Numbered from the stretch's first letter, positions 1 through 8,870 are shown. The stretch: DNA of 64,000 nucleotides from CALODP01 sp942492055 (GCA_942492055.1 CALODP010000020.1:1-64000), one strand, 5' to 3'. The notes: generated by a model not told the origin, from the letters alone. Translations and numbers: made by a program.

Positions 1-709
1 AATTCATTGTACCTACTTCTTCAACATATTTTTGCTCGATTCCATCCAACCATAATACCTGTGAGTAGCCTTCTTTTTTAGCGGCTGCCTGTGCTGCCAA
101 ACTGGCTGCGTAGTTTGCAGGGGTTTTGCAATCACCGATACCTTTTCTTACGGCTCTGACGTATTTGTCTGTTACCAATATCGGAACCGGTTTGAAGCCT
201 TCAGGATAATAAGGACCAACCGGACTGAGTAGCATAATAAATTTATAGTTATCTGCCGGGCGTACTCCTAAGAAAGGATCTACTGATATTATGAAAGGTC
301 TTACGTACAATGAATATCCCGGTTTTGTAGGAATCCATTCTTTATCAATTCGTACAAGCTCGATTAATGCTTTTTGAGCCAATTCAATATCTATTTCTGG
401 AATGCACATCTTTCTGGAGGAATTATTTAATCGCTCAAAATTCTTATCAGGGCGGAATAGCACTATTTTCCCATCATCATGCTTATAAGCTTTCAATCCC
501 TCGAAAACTGCCTGTCCATAATGAAAAACCATAGCGGCGGGACTGATGCTTAAATTCTCCAGTTTCTTAATGGTAGGATTGTACCAACCACCTTTTTCCT
601 TATCGTAATCCATTTCAAAACAATGGGTAGTAAATGTTCTTCCGAATATCAAATTTTCCGGTATTTGAATAGTCGGATTCTGTTCAAGATCATAAATTAT
701 TTCTTTCAT
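1..709 (-). CDS. ilvE: Branched-chain amino acid aminotransferase (3' end outside window)
   Basis: PLP-dependent (fold type IV) transaminase for the last step of Leu, Ile and Val synthesis, cytoplasmic. Only 236 N-terminal codons are present; the gene runs off the left edge. Visible family motifs are PAAMVFHYGQAVFEGLKAY (residues 57-75), GIGDCKTPANYAAS with the expected PLP-binding Lys195, and EVGTMN at the window edge, typical of the type II BCAT group. I chose the ATG at 709 because GGTGGA lies just upstream of it; the ATG at 721 has no ribosome site. A small ORF rich in Leu and Ile, followed by an intrinsic terminator, sits directly upstream and may attenuate this gene. Confidence 0.95.
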   Translation of the reverse strand, partial: MKEIIYDLEQNPTIQIPENLIFGRTFTTHCFEMDYDKEKGGWYNPTIKKLENLSISPAAMVFHYGQAVFEGLKAYKHDDGKIVLFRPDKNFERLNNSSRKMCIPEIDIELAQKALIELVRIDKEWIPTKPGYSLYVRPFIISVDPFLGVRPADNYKFIMLLSPVGPYYPEGFKPVPILVTDKYVRAVRKGIGDCKTPANYAASLAAQAAAKKEGYSQVLWLDGIEQKYVEEVGTMN

Positions 710-750
710 TTTATCCACCATTTAATTGCTGATAATCGCAAAATTTTATA

Positions 751-777
751 AAGAAAAACCCGGTTTATAGTCCGGGT
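751..777 (-). terminator. Intrinsic terminator upstream of ilvE
   Basis: On the minus strand the stem ACCCGG/CCGGGT (772-777 with 758-763, loop of 8) is followed by TTTTTCTT. It lies between a 26-codon ORF and ilvE, the position expected of an attenuator. No alternative antiterminator pairing was identified by eye. Confidence 0.7.
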
Positions 778-794
778 AATTATATTCGAGCCAA

Positions 795-875
795 TTATTT
801 TTTTGCAGCAATAATTCCAAGCTGAGGTAAAAGCGCTATTTGAGTTAGCTGATTCAACTTATTTTCGAAATTCAT
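795..875 (-). CDS. Candidate ilvE leader peptide, 26 aa
   Basis: Short ORF of 26 codons on the ilvE strand ending about 18 nt before an intrinsic terminator. It is rich in the end products of the downstream enzyme: 5 Leu and 3 Ile out of 26, concentrated in the run LTQIALLPQLGII. A plausible promoter (TTGCCA, 16 bp, TATATT at 911-884) would start transcription only about 2 nt before the ATG, so translation would be leaderless or nearly so; no Shine-Dalgarno is visible. The arrangement of promoter, Leu/Ile-rich peptide, terminator and ilvE suggests ribosome-mediated attenuation. It could also be a chance ORF. Confidence 0.45.
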   Translation of the reverse strand: MNFENKLNQLTQIALLPQLGIIAAKK

Positions 876-883
876 TGTAACTT

Positions 884-911
884 AATATAATAATTTCATC
901 CGAATTGGCAA
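884..911 (-). promoter_or_regulatory. Candidate promoter for the ilvE leader
   Basis: Minus strand: -35-like TTGCCA (911-906), 16-bp spacer, -10-like TATATT (889-884). The predicted start near 877 coincides with the ATG at 875 of the short leader ORF. Confidence 0.35.
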
Positions 912-1002
912 TAAGAAAAACGGGATGATTTTCTCCAAATTACGTGGAGAATTAGTCGAAAAGAATAAAGCGTAATAAAAAGAGTATTTTTATTCAAAAT
1001 AA

Positions 1003-1839
1003 ATGAAATCTATTTTCAATATTTTTTTTGTAAATTTAGAATTGCTGAAACAGAAACAAATTCGGATTCCCGTGAAATTACTTGAAAAGCTTGGCGAAAG
1101 AACTCTGGCATTTTTGGAAGAAGTCGGAGAATTGAGCCGATTATTATTCGAAATAGTCAAGTTTACTCCAAAATTACCTAAAAACAGAAATCTGCTTTTT
1201 TTCCAGATGGAACATATCGGTGTGAATTCTCTTCCCCTTGTAGTTGTTATAGCAATATTTACCGGGGCAGTCTCTGCCTGGCAGGCTGCTTATCAGCTTA
1301 AAGGAGTAGCACCACTTTCCTTTTTGGGTACGGCCACTAGCAGAGCCATTATTACGGAGTTGGGTCCTGTATTAACTGCAATTGTTATTGCGGGAAGAGT
1401 AGGAGCCTCAATTGCGGCAGAATTGGGATCGATGAAAGTAACCGAGCAAATTGACGCGTTGGAAACAATGGGAATAAGTCCGTCGAGATATTTGGCTATG
1501 CCCAGATTTTATGCTACAATAATAATGATGCCTATTCTGGTTGTGATTGCAAATGTTATCGCTGTTGCGGGGGCTTACGTAATCTCCAATTTCTTTTTAG
1601 GGATTTCATACTCTGTGTTTTTCGATTCGGTTAAAAAGTTTTTCTATTTCGGTGATTTTCTTTTCGGAATGGTTAAAGGAATTGCTTTCGGTGGGGTTAC
1701 TTCTCTTTTAGGTTGCCACATTGGATTTAAAACAGAAGGGGGCGCGGAAGGGGTCGGATTGTCAACTATCAGATCGTTCGTTCTTACATCCGCTTCCATT
1801 CTTATTCTTGATTATGTTTTGTGGACTCTGGTTTTTTAA
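1003..1839 (+). CDS. MlaE-family ABC transporter permease (lipid asymmetry)
   Basis: Integral inner-membrane permease of the MlaE/TTG2B family, which moves phospholipids between inner and outer membrane together with an MlaF ATPase and an MlaD MCE protein. The 278-residue protein carries the family core ELGPVLTAIVIAGRVGAS (about residues 126-143) and KVTEQIDALETMGISP, followed by several hydrophobic helices to the C-terminus. It is slightly longer than usual (about 255-265) because of a polar N-terminal extension, so a later start is possible. Neither mlaF nor mlaD is adjacent: the next gene is an unrelated sugar transferase whose ribosome site overlaps this stop codon. Confidence 0.9.
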   Translation: MKSIFNIFFVNLELLKQKQIRIPVKLLEKLGERTLAFLEEVGELSRLLFEIVKFTPKLPKNRNLLFFQMEHIGVNSLPLVVVIAIFTGAVSAWQAAYQLKGVAPLSFLGTATSRAIITELGPVLTAIVIAGRVGASIAAELGSMKVTEQIDALETMGISPSRYLAMPRFYATIIMMPILVVIANVIAVAGAYVISNFFLGISYSVFFDSVKKFFYFGDFLFGMVKGIAFGGVTSLLGCHIGFKTEGGAEGVGLSTIRSFVLTSASILILDYVLWTLVF

Positions 1840-1849
1840 GGATTATTTA

Positions 1850-2524
1850 ATGTATCGAATAATTAAACGAATTCTGGATATCTCTCTTATTTTGATCTCT
1901 CTTCCGGTTCTTATTCCGATAATGACCCTAATTGCCATTATTGTTTTCTTTGATCTAAAGGAGAACCCATTCTTTTTGCAGGAGCGTGGGATTACTTTGG
2001 ATAAGAATCGTTTTGTAGTCTACAAATTCAAAACTATGTCTTCCCAAAAAAAATCATATGTAAATAAAACTACTCATGATCTTCTTAATAATCATTTACA
2101 CCAAGAGGTTTCTAAATTAGGTAAATGGCTTAGATTAACCGGAATTGACGAGTTGCCACAAATCTTTAATGTATTAAAGGGAGAAATGACTCTTATCGGC
2201 CCACGTCCATTAATGCTATCCGATCTCGAAATAATGAAAAAGAGTTATCCTGTTCTGAATAAAAAAAGGGAAGAATTAAATCTTAAGCCGGGGATTACCG
2301 GACTTTGGCAAATTCTCAATGACAAAAAAGAAGGATACTACAATCTACTTTTGCTCGACACCCTTTACGAAAGAAAATGCTCTTTTTTATGCGACACAAA
2401 AATCATGATTATTACTTTATATATTCTTTTTACAGCTTCTAATAGGGATTCTATTGTTGCTAATAGAAAAATCGGACCTTTCAAACTTTCGGAGGAATTT
2501 TTAAGAGAAGAATTCGAATTATAA
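1850..2524 (+). CDS. Bacterial sugar transferase (undecaprenyl-phosphate glycosyl-1-P transferase family)
   Basis: Membrane enzyme of the PF02397 family, which transfers a sugar-1-phosphate onto undecaprenyl phosphate to start capsule, exopolysaccharide or glycan synthesis. The 224-residue form has one N-terminal hydrophobic segment (residues 8-34) and the catalytic domain alone, like short PglC/WcaJ-C enzymes. Diagnostic motifs are TGIDELPQIFNVLKGEMTLI and GPRPLM, with LKPGITGLWQI further on. The start at 1850 is preceded by AAGGA (1838-1842), overlapping the stop of the MlaE gene, so the two are probably co-transcribed. A longer reading from 1721 would lie inside the upstream gene and is rejected. 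The sugar donor cannot be told. Confidence 0.9.
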   Translation: MYRIIKRILDISLILISLPVLIPIMTLIAIIVFFDLKENPFFLQERGITLDKNRFVVYKFKTMSSQKKSYVNKTTHDLLNNHLHQEVSKLGKWLRLTGIDELPQIFNVLKGEMTLIGPRPLMLSDLEIMKKSYPVLNKKREELNLKPGITGLWQILNDKKEGYYNLLLLDTLYERKCSFLCDTKIMIITLYILFTASNRDSIVANRKIGPFKLSEEFLREEFEL

Positions 2525-2539
2525 TATTTCTTTGTCACG

Positions 2540-2561
2540 GGAACTTGAACTAATAAGTTCC
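2540..2561. terminator. Weak hairpin after the sugar transferase gene
   Basis: GGAACTT (2540-2546) pairs with AAGTTCC (2555-2561) around an 8-nt loop, 15 bp after the stop codon. There is no U-tract, so termination is uncertain. Confidence 0.3.
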
Positions 2562-2661
2562 AAGTGAAGTATAATATTAAAAACATGTTTGTCTGTCTTT
2601 TTCTTCTTGCATAAAGTTCATTAATCTCTTACCTTGTCATTCAAGGTCTATTCCAAGTACT

Positions 2662-2721
2662 CCTCCTTATTATCTTAAAGATTAAATCGGAGGCGGGCAT
2701 GAAAATATTAAATATTCCTCC
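2662..2721 (+). promoter_or_regulatory. Possible bistable Shine-Dalgarno switch ahead of gdhA
   Basis: A strong GGAGG (2689-2693) that would serve the ATG at 2699 is flanked by two exact anti-SD-like CCTCC motifs, at 2662-2666 and 2717-2721. Either could pair with it and hide it. This lies in the leader between the sugar transferase gene and gdhA. Confidence 0.25.
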
Positions 2722-2845
2722 AATTTCTCATAATAATTCTAAAATCCGAATCAATATCCGATTTTACATGGATGCCTCCGTATTTTACCAAAATACTACT
2801 TTTATAATTCAAAGAAAAAGATTATTAAGGCAAACGTTAAGATAG
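2699..2845 (+). CDS. Small ORF in the gdhA leader, 48 aa
   Basis: 48-codon ORF with a textbook ribosome site (GGAGG, spacing 5) ending 36 bp before gdhA. The predicted peptide is basic and Ile-rich with no recognisable domain. It might be a translated leader regulating gdhA, or chance; no homology is claimed. The GGAGG could be sequestered by nearby CCTCC motifs. Confidence 0.25.
   Translation: MKILNIPPISHNNSKIRINIRFYMDASVFYQNTTFIIQRKRLLRQTLR
2780..2796. promoter_or_regulatory. Perfect inverted repeat upstream of gdhA
   Basis: GTATTTT-acc-AAAATAC, two perfect 7-bp arms, about 90 bp upstream of the gdhA start. It has the form of an operator for a dimeric regulator but could equally be a short RNA hairpin. 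Confidence 0.3.
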
Positions 2846-2881
2846 TAAATTAAATTGTCTCACAATTTACGGAGCGGTAAT

Positions 2882-4243
2882 ATGTCAGAATACGTAAAAC
2901 AATTGATGACGGAAGTTAAGGCTAAAAACCCGAGCGAACCGGAATTTCATCAGGCTGTCCAGGAAGTTGCAGAATCTTTAGTTCTCGTTCTGGAAAAACA
3001 CCCCGAGTATCGTTCGGCTAAGATTCTCGAAAGAATCATTGAGCCGGAAAGAGTAATCCTTTTTAGAGTCCCTTGGGTCGATGACCAAGGAGATGTTCAC
3101 GTTAATCGTGGATTCCGTATTGAAATGAATAGCGCTATTGGACCCTATAAGGGAGGATTAAGATTTCACCCTTCTGTTAATCTTGGTATTCTGAAATTCT
3201 TGGCTTTCGAACAGGTCTTTAAGAATAGTCTTACCAGTCTCCCGATGGGGGGAGGTAAAGGTGGATCCGACTTCGACCCGAAAGGTAAAAGTGATGATGA
3301 AGTTATGAGATTTTGCCAAAGCTTTATGACAGAGCTTCATAGACACATTGGCGCTAATACCGATGTCCCTGCTGGTGATATTGGTGTCGGTGGCAGAGAA
3401 ATCGGATTTATGTTTGGCCAGTACAAAAGATTAAAAAATGAATTCACCGGAGTTCTTACCGGTAAGGGACTTAACTGGGGTGGATCGCTTATCAGACCCG
3501 AAGCTACCGGTTACGGTTCTGTCTACTTCGCTGCCGAAATGCTTGCCGCAAAAGGGGAAACTCTTGACGGAAAAGCTTGTATTGTTTCCGGTAGTGGAAA
3601 TGTCGCACAATTCACCACCGAGAAAATTATTGAGCTTGGAGGTAAGGTTGTAACTCTGTCCGATTCCAGCGGATATATTTACGATGAAGAAGGAATAACA
3701 GCAGAGAAACTAGCCTATGTTAAACAACTGAAAAATGTTCGTCGTGGCAGAATGAAAGAATATATCGAGAAATATCCTAGTGCGGTTTATACTTCTACCG
3801 ATCCTAATCTCGATTATAATCCGATCTGGAACCATCGAGCCGAGTGTGCTTTTCCAAGCGCTACCCAAAATGAAATTAACGCGAAGGATGCGGAACACCT
3901 TATTGAGAATGGTATTTACGTTGTTTCCGAAGGTGCAAATATGCCTACGGCAATCGAAGGAGTTAGAAGATTCCTGGATAAAGGTATTCTGTACGGTCCC
4001 GGAAAAGCTGCCAATGCCGGCGGTGTTGCTGTTTCCGGATTGGAAATGGCCCAGAATAGCATGCGCTTTAGCTGGACAAGAGAAGAGGTAGATACCAAAC
4101 TTCGTTCTATTATGAAGAATATCCATAAAACATGTCTTGATACTGCCGAAAAATACGGAACTCCAGGGAACTACGTTAACGGAGCAAATATCGGCGGATT
4201 TATAAAAGTTGCCGACGCTATGCTAGACCAAGGAGTTGTCTGA
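2882..4243 (+). CDS. gdhA: NADP-type glutamate dehydrogenase
   Basis: Cytoplasmic hexameric enzyme that makes glutamate from 2-oxoglutarate, ammonia and NAD(P)H. The length of 453 aa is typical of the family (about 445-450). Visible motifs are the glutamate-binding region GPYKGGLRFHPSVN, the catalytic-lysine segment PMGGGKGGSDFDPKGKS, DVPAGDIGVGGREIG and the nucleotide-binding GSGNVAQ. The start at 2882 has GGAG at 2871-2874; the reading frame extends further upstream but without support. It is monocistronic: a leader with a possible regulatory element precedes it and a strong terminator follows. Cofactor preference (NADP) is inferred from overall similarity to GdhA. Confidence 0.96.
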   Translation: MSEYVKQLMTEVKAKNPSEPEFHQAVQEVAESLVLVLEKHPEYRSAKILERIIEPERVILFRVPWVDDQGDVHVNRGFRIEMNSAIGPYKGGLRFHPSVNLGILKFLAFEQVFKNSLTSLPMGGGKGGSDFDPKGKSDDEVMRFCQSFMTELHRHIGANTDVPAGDIGVGGREIGFMFGQYKRLKNEFTGVLTGKGLNWGGSLIRPEATGYGSVYFAAEMLAAKGETLDGKACIVSGSGNVAQFTTEKIIELGGKVVTLSDSSGYIYDEEGITAEKLAYVKQLKNVRRGRMKEYIEKYPSAVYTSTDPNLDYNPIWNHRAECAFPSATQNEINAKDAEHLIENGIYVVSEGANMPTAIEGVRRFLDKGILYGPGKAANAGGVAVSGLEMAQNSMRFSWTREEVDTKLRSIMKNIHKTCLDTAEKYGTPGNYVNGANIGGFIKVADAMLDQGVV

Positions 4244-4266
4244 TAGTTTAGTCGTTTGCTTTAGCC

Positions 4267-4298
4267 ATAAGGGGCGTCTGCGGACGCCCTTATCTTTC
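4267..4298 (+). terminator. Intrinsic terminator after gdhA
   Basis: ATAAGG(G)GCGTC / GACGCCCTTAT forms a long GC-rich stem with a TGCG tetraloop and one bulged G, followed by a short pyrimidine tract (CTTTCT). Confidence 0.8.
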
Positions 4299-4333
4299 TA
4301 CTATTTATCTCTTATTGTAATCGACGGGGGAGT

Positions 4334-7324
4334 ATGCGAAAGCCTCATCCGAAATTTGATAAAGATATTATCAAAAAGAGTAAGTATCAGAAATTTCAGG
4401 ATTTTCACAACCTGATGCGCTTTCGCGTGCGCGATATCCTTTTGGTTTCCAGTCTTTACGATTCCTATATTTTCGAAGAAGACGGACGTTTATACGAACA
4501 ACTTCGCGGTGAATACCAGGGCCTAAACCTGAGCCATTCCCCGGAACTTCGCCAGGTTCCATCCGGCAAGGAAGCTTTGGAATTAGCGGAAAAAGAGAAC
4601 CGATTCAATCTGGTAATTGTCACATTACATATTGAGGATATGTCCCTCTTCGAGTTTACTAGAAAAATTAAAGTTATTAAGCCCGATATTCCTGTAATAC
4701 TTCTCGGATACGATAACAGAGAAATGAGCGATTTGCTAAGCCACAAAGATATTTCCCTTTTCGATAAAGTATTCATCTGGCAAGGAGATTTTCGCATTAT
4801 ATTCGGAATAATAAAGTATATCGAAGATCGCCAGAATATTGAAGAAGATACGGCAAATGTCGGGGTGCAGGTTATTATTCTTATTGAGGATAATATCCGG
4901 TTCTATTCCTCTTATCTCCCGATTATTTATTCAACCGTTGTTCGGCAAGCTCAAAGCCTTATCTCCGAAGGGATAAATCTATCTCACAAATTTCTTAGAA
5001 TGAGAGCCCGACCGAAGATTATTCTTTGCTCTACATACGAAGAGGCGTGGGAATATTATAAAAAGTACGAAGAATATGTTCTGGGTATTATTTCCGATAT
5101 CGATTTCTCTAGAATTGGGATTCAAGATCCCAAAGCCGGACTTATTTTTGCCGAAAACGTAAAAAAGGAACATCCCGATATTCCGATAATGCTACAATCG
5201 AATAACGGGGCAAACAAAGAGATTGCGCTTAAGCTAGGAACCGGATTTGCCTTGAAAGATTCTCCTACACTCTTGCAAGAGTTAAGGAAATTTATGATAG
5301 ATCAGTTTAGTTTCGGGGATTTTATTTTCCGTAAGCCTGACGGTGAAGAAGTAGCCCGGGCCAGTTCCTTAAAGGATCTGGAACTCAAGTTGAAGGAAGT
5401 TCCTGAGGAATGTATTGAATACCACGCGTCAAGAAATCATTTCTCAAATTGGCTGAAGGCTAGAACCGAATTCTGGCTCGCGCATAAACTAAGACCTCGC
5501 AAAATAACCGAATACAACTCTATTGAAGAATTAAGGCAAATGCTCATCCTCTCTATTAATGAATTTAGAAGAGAGAGGCTTCAAGGGGTAATTTCCGATT
5601 TCCATAAAGAGACTTTCGGATCACTCGGTAACTTTGCCCGTATCGGAAACGGCTCTATCGGGGGAAAAGGACGCGGACTTGGCTTTGTAAATAGTCTCCT
5701 TAGTAATTTTGCAATTAACAAGAAATATCCCGACGCCAATATTTTTGTTCCTCATTCGGCTCTTCTGGCCACTGATGTTTTCGATCGTTTTCTTGATGAT
5801 AATAATCTTAGAAAGTTTGCCCTGGAATGCAACGATGATTCCGAAATATTACGCAAGTTCATCGAGGCTAAGAAATTTCCTTCCGAGATACGAGAGCAAT
5901 TGAATGAACTTTTGGATGTGATGACCGAACCGCTGGCAATACGTTCTTCAAGTCTCCTCGAAGATTCCCAAGGCCAACCCTTCGCCGGTGTTTATGATAC
6001 GATTATGATTCCGAATAATCATCCCGATAAGAAAATGCGCTTCAAAAGGATGTGCTGTGCCATTAAACAGATTTACGCTTCAACCTTCTATAGAAAATCG
6101 AAGGAATATATTAAGGTAACTTCCTACCGGCTAGAAGAAGAAAAAATGGCCGTGATAATTCAAAAAACCGTCGGGGCTCCGCACGGAAATAGATTCTACC
6201 CGGAAATTTCAGGGGTGGCTAAATCGTACAATTTCTATCCTACTCCGCCACTCTCGGCCAAAGACGGTATTGTATCCGCTGCGTTGGGACTTGGAAAAAT
6301 TATTGTTGAAGGAGGAGCGACTATCCGGTTTTGTCCGAAATTTCCACATCATCTTCTTCAATATGCTACTATAGACGATACCCTAAAATATAGCCAGAAA
6401 GATTTTTTTTCTCTCGATCTTGCTCCCGATCAGAAAGCCAAAATATTAACGGAAAATGAAGTGGTGAAAAAACTCCCCCTCGAAGAAGCTGATAAAGACG
6501 GAGTTCTCTCCTATATCGGATCAACTTATTCGGAAGAAAATCACACGATATACGATGGCACTTCACGAGACGGAGTTCGTCTCTTTTCACTGGCGCCGAT
6601 TCTGAAATACAGAGTATTCCCATTGCCCGAAATAATTGAGTTGCTTCTGGAAGTAGGGAGCTGGGGAATGGGATCCCCGGTGGAAATTGAATTCGCCGTT
6701 AATCTCTCTGTCCCAAAAGGACATTCGAAAGAATTCGGGCTATTGCAAATGCGCCCATTGGTAATCAACAACGAAATGGAAGAACTTGAAGTTGAAGGAC
6801 ATCCGATCGAGAAAATACTATGCCGTAGCTCCAATGTTCTCGGAAACGGAATTATCGAAGGAATCGACGAAATTGTATTTGTAGATATCAACCGATTCGA
6901 CCGAAGCAAAAGCAGAGAAGTGGCTGAGGATGTAGCATATTTCAATAGCAAAATAATCTCCCGAAACAAACGATACCTCCTAATTGGAGTAGGACGCTGG
7001 GGAACCTTCGATCCGTGGCTCGGAATACCTGTAAAATGGGAACAAATCTCCGGAGTGAAAACAATAATCGAATCGAATTTCAAAGACTTCGATGTAACCC
7101 CGTCACAAGGAACACATTTCTTCCAAAACCTTACCTCATTCAAAGTTGGATACTTTACCGTAAACTCTCACCTAAACCATGGCTCATTCATAGACTGGAG
7201 CTGGTTGGAAAACCTCCCCGTAAACGAAAAACGGGGCGAAGTCTACCACGTCTCCCTCGAAAAACCACTATCCATAATTATAAACGGCCGGGAAGGAAAA
7301 GGTGTAATCCTAAAACCGGAATAA
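4334..7324 (+). CDS. Receiver-domain / PPDK nucleotide-binding fusion protein
   Basis: 996-residue cytoplasmic protein. Residues about 20-170 and 175-330 resemble two response-regulator receiver folds, the second with ISDIDF around a possible phospho-Asp. From about residue 435 it carries the PEP synthase/pyruvate phosphate dikinase ATP-grasp nucleotide-binding domain (GSIGGKGRGLGF, PLAIRSSSLLEDSQGQPFAG, GGATIRFCP). The phosphohistidine swivel domain and the PEP/pyruvate barrel of true PEP synthase are both absent; the protein ends soon after a possible GVGRWGTFDPWLG motif. Large proteins of this type occur in Bacteroidota and are often annotated as PEP synthase, but this architecture cannot run the full PEP reaction. 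A nucleotide-dependent phosphotransfer or signalling role is inference. Start: ATG with GGGGGAG immediately upstream. Confidence 0.85.
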   Translation: MRKPHPKFDKDIIKKSKYQKFQDFHNLMRFRVRDILLVSSLYDSYIFEEDGRLYEQLRGEYQGLNLSHSPELRQVPSGKEALELAEKENRFNLVIVTLHIEDMSLFEFTRKIKVIKPDIPVILLGYDNREMSDLLSHKDISLFDKVFIWQGDFRIIFGIIKYIEDRQNIEEDTANVGVQVIILIEDNIRFYSSYLPIIYSTVVRQAQSLISEGINLSHKFLRMRARPKIILCSTYEEAWEYYKKYEEYVLGIISDIDFSRIGIQDPKAGLIFAENVKKEHPDIPIMLQSNNGANKEIALKLGTGFALKDSPTLLQELRKFMIDQFSFGDFIFRKPDGEEVARASSLKDLELKLKEVPEECIEYHASRNHFSNWLKARTEFWLAHKLRPRKITEYNSIEELRQMLILSINEFRRERLQGVISDFHKETFGSLGNFARIGNGSIGGKGRGLGFVNSLLSNFAINKKYPDANIFVPHSALLATDVFDRFLDDNNLRKFALECNDDSEILRKFIEAKKFPSEIREQLNELLDVMTEPLAIRSSSLLEDSQGQPFAGVYDTIMIPNNHPDKKMRFKRMCCAIKQIYASTFYRKSKEYIKVTSYRLEEEKMAVIIQKTVGAPHGNRFYPEISGVAKSYNFYPTPPLSAKDGIVSAALGLGKIIVEGGATIRFCPKFPHHLLQYATIDDTLKYSQKDFFSLDLAPDQKAKILTENEVVKKLPLEEADKDGVLSYIGSTYSEENHTIYDGTSRDGVRLFSLAPILKYRVFPLPEIIELLLEVGSWGMGSPVEIEFAVNLSVPKGHSKEFGLLQMRPLVINNEMEELEVEGHPIEKILCRSSNVLGNGIIEGIDEIVFVDINRFDRSKSREVAEDVAYFNSKIISRNKRYLLIGVGRWGTFDPWLGIPVKWEQISGVKTIIESNFKDFDVTPSQGTHFFQNLTSFKVGYFTVNSHLNHGSFIDWSWLENLPVNEKRGEVYHVSLEKPLSIIINGREGKGVILKPE

Positions 7325-7394
7325 ATATTATAGTTGCGAAATTCGTATTCAATTAATAAGTTTATAATAATGCAACTTAATATAGGAAGTAACT

Positions 7395-8723
7395 TTGAAA
7401 ATTCGACTAATTGCAATTGGTGTTCTATTTATAGCATTCTTATCTGCATGCGATACAACGGAACCGAAAAAGAAAATAAGTGAAGATTTGGCACTTGAGG
7501 TAATTGACGCGTCATGTACGGAATCCTTTCTCAGAATAAAGAATGAGACCCCAAACAAAAAGAAGGAAATTATCTTAACCCGCAACGGTGAAGAAGCACT
7601 CCGTTTTGCTGCCCTTTGTAGCGACACTGTTGTTGTTGATACCGGATTAACCGAAAGCACACTCTATTCTTACCAAGTCTTTGAGAAGCAAGGGGAGGAA
7701 ACTACAGCTAAAAGTGAAAAAACAGATTGTATGACTCTTGCGCCTACAAGTCATGAGTTCAATTGGATTTTTTTTTATTTAGGTGATAATAAATCAAGTA
7801 GTTTATCTGATGTAGTTATTATTGATGACGATAATATTTGGGCAGTTGGAGAACTTTTTCTTGATGATTCTCTGGGCAATAAGGATTATACACCCTATAA
7901 TTTAACTCATTGGAATGGAGAAAATTGGTCGTATCATAGATTACAATTTTTTACTTTCCCGAACCATCCTCATACACATCCGTATGCTACAAGCTCAATT
8001 TTTGCATTGGACGAAAATGATATTTGGATCTCATCAGGTAACCAGATAACTCACTTTAATGGAAATAAACAGGTCGACACTAAATTTCTTCCGTTTAATG
8101 TGCGCCAGATTTGGGGTAATAATAAGAAGAAAATTTACGCAGTGGGAGATAATGGTGGAATTGCCTGTTATGATGGTCAAAACTGGAAAGATATTTTGAG
8201 TGGGGTTGATTATCATTTTACAGATATTTGCGGCTATGGGGAGGATGTCTGTGTTTGTGGAGTTAAAGATGCAATGACAAAATCTATTCTAATAAGACTA
8301 ACCAATAATAAAATAGAAAAATTATGTTTTGGTGAAGAATCAAATTCGACAATTATTTCTCCTATTGGGCTCTTTAGTACTGTATGGATGGACAAGAAAG
8401 GATTTATTTTTATTGGAGGCAATTATGTATATACAAATAAATATAACTATTGGGGATATGGAAATAAAACAAATGACATACAGTCCCGCAGTTATTTTTC
8501 AAGAATTAGAGGCAATTCTTCAATTGACATGATTGCATTTGGTTGTTTTAATACAATCATGCACTATAATGGAAAAGACTGGCTGCCACTTGGGAATCAA
8601 TATTCATCGTTAAGTCGAAAATGCTGGGTGGGTGATATAAAGGAAGATATGGCTGTAGGGGTTGGTGTTGAACATCTTGGGGTACTAAAAAAGGCTATAG
8701 TTATTATATTAAATAGAATATAA
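7395..8723 (+). CDS. Lipoprotein with FnIII-like and beta-propeller-like regions
   Basis: 442-residue predicted lipoprotein. It starts at a TTG with AGGAAG at spacing 5 and has a signal peptide ending in the lipobox LSAC (Cys19). Residues about 30-110 look like a fibronectin-III type beta-sandwich (ending LTESTLYSYQVFEKQGEE). The rest has recurring short motifs such as DNIWAVGE, LTHWNGENW, NDIWISSGNQITHFNG and KIYAVGDNGGIACYDGQNW, spaced like blades of a beta-propeller. Function is unknown; exposure at the outer or inner membrane surface is inferred from the lipobox. It sits alone, followed by an intrinsic terminator at 8871. Confidence 0.8.
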   Translation: MKIRLIAIGVLFIAFLSACDTTEPKKKISEDLALEVIDASCTESFLRIKNETPNKKKEIILTRNGEEALRFAALCSDTVVVDTGLTESTLYSYQVFEKQGEETTAKSEKTDCMTLAPTSHEFNWIFFYLGDNKSSSLSDVVIIDDDNIWAVGELFLDDSLGNKDYTPYNLTHWNGENWSYHRLQFFTFPNHPHTHPYATSSIFALDENDIWISSGNQITHFNGNKQVDTKFLPFNVRQIWGNNKKKIYAVGDNGGIACYDGQNWKDILSGVDYHFTDICGYGEDVCVCGVKDAMTKSILIRLTNNKIEKLCFGEESNSTIISPIGLFSTVWMDKKGFIFIGGNYVYTNKYNYWGYGNKTNDIQSRSYFSRIRGNSSIDMIAFGCFNTIMHYNGKDWLPLGNQYSSLSRKCWVGDIKEDMAVGVGVEHLGVLKKAIVIILNRI

Positions 8724-8870
8724 AAATTTATTATATGTCATTTGTTTGCATCAAAGCAATCTTAATGACTCTTTTAGTTACAATATCTACACAATCCGCG
8801 CGAACGATTATGTCTCATCCAAGAAGATGTTATTAATCAAATAATATTTGCGGCGAATGTATTTGAGAAA

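Noticed and set aside
8735..8836. 33-codon ORF between a lipoprotein gene and its terminator
   Set aside because: No ribosome site and no recognisable features; judged to be 3' untranslated sequence.
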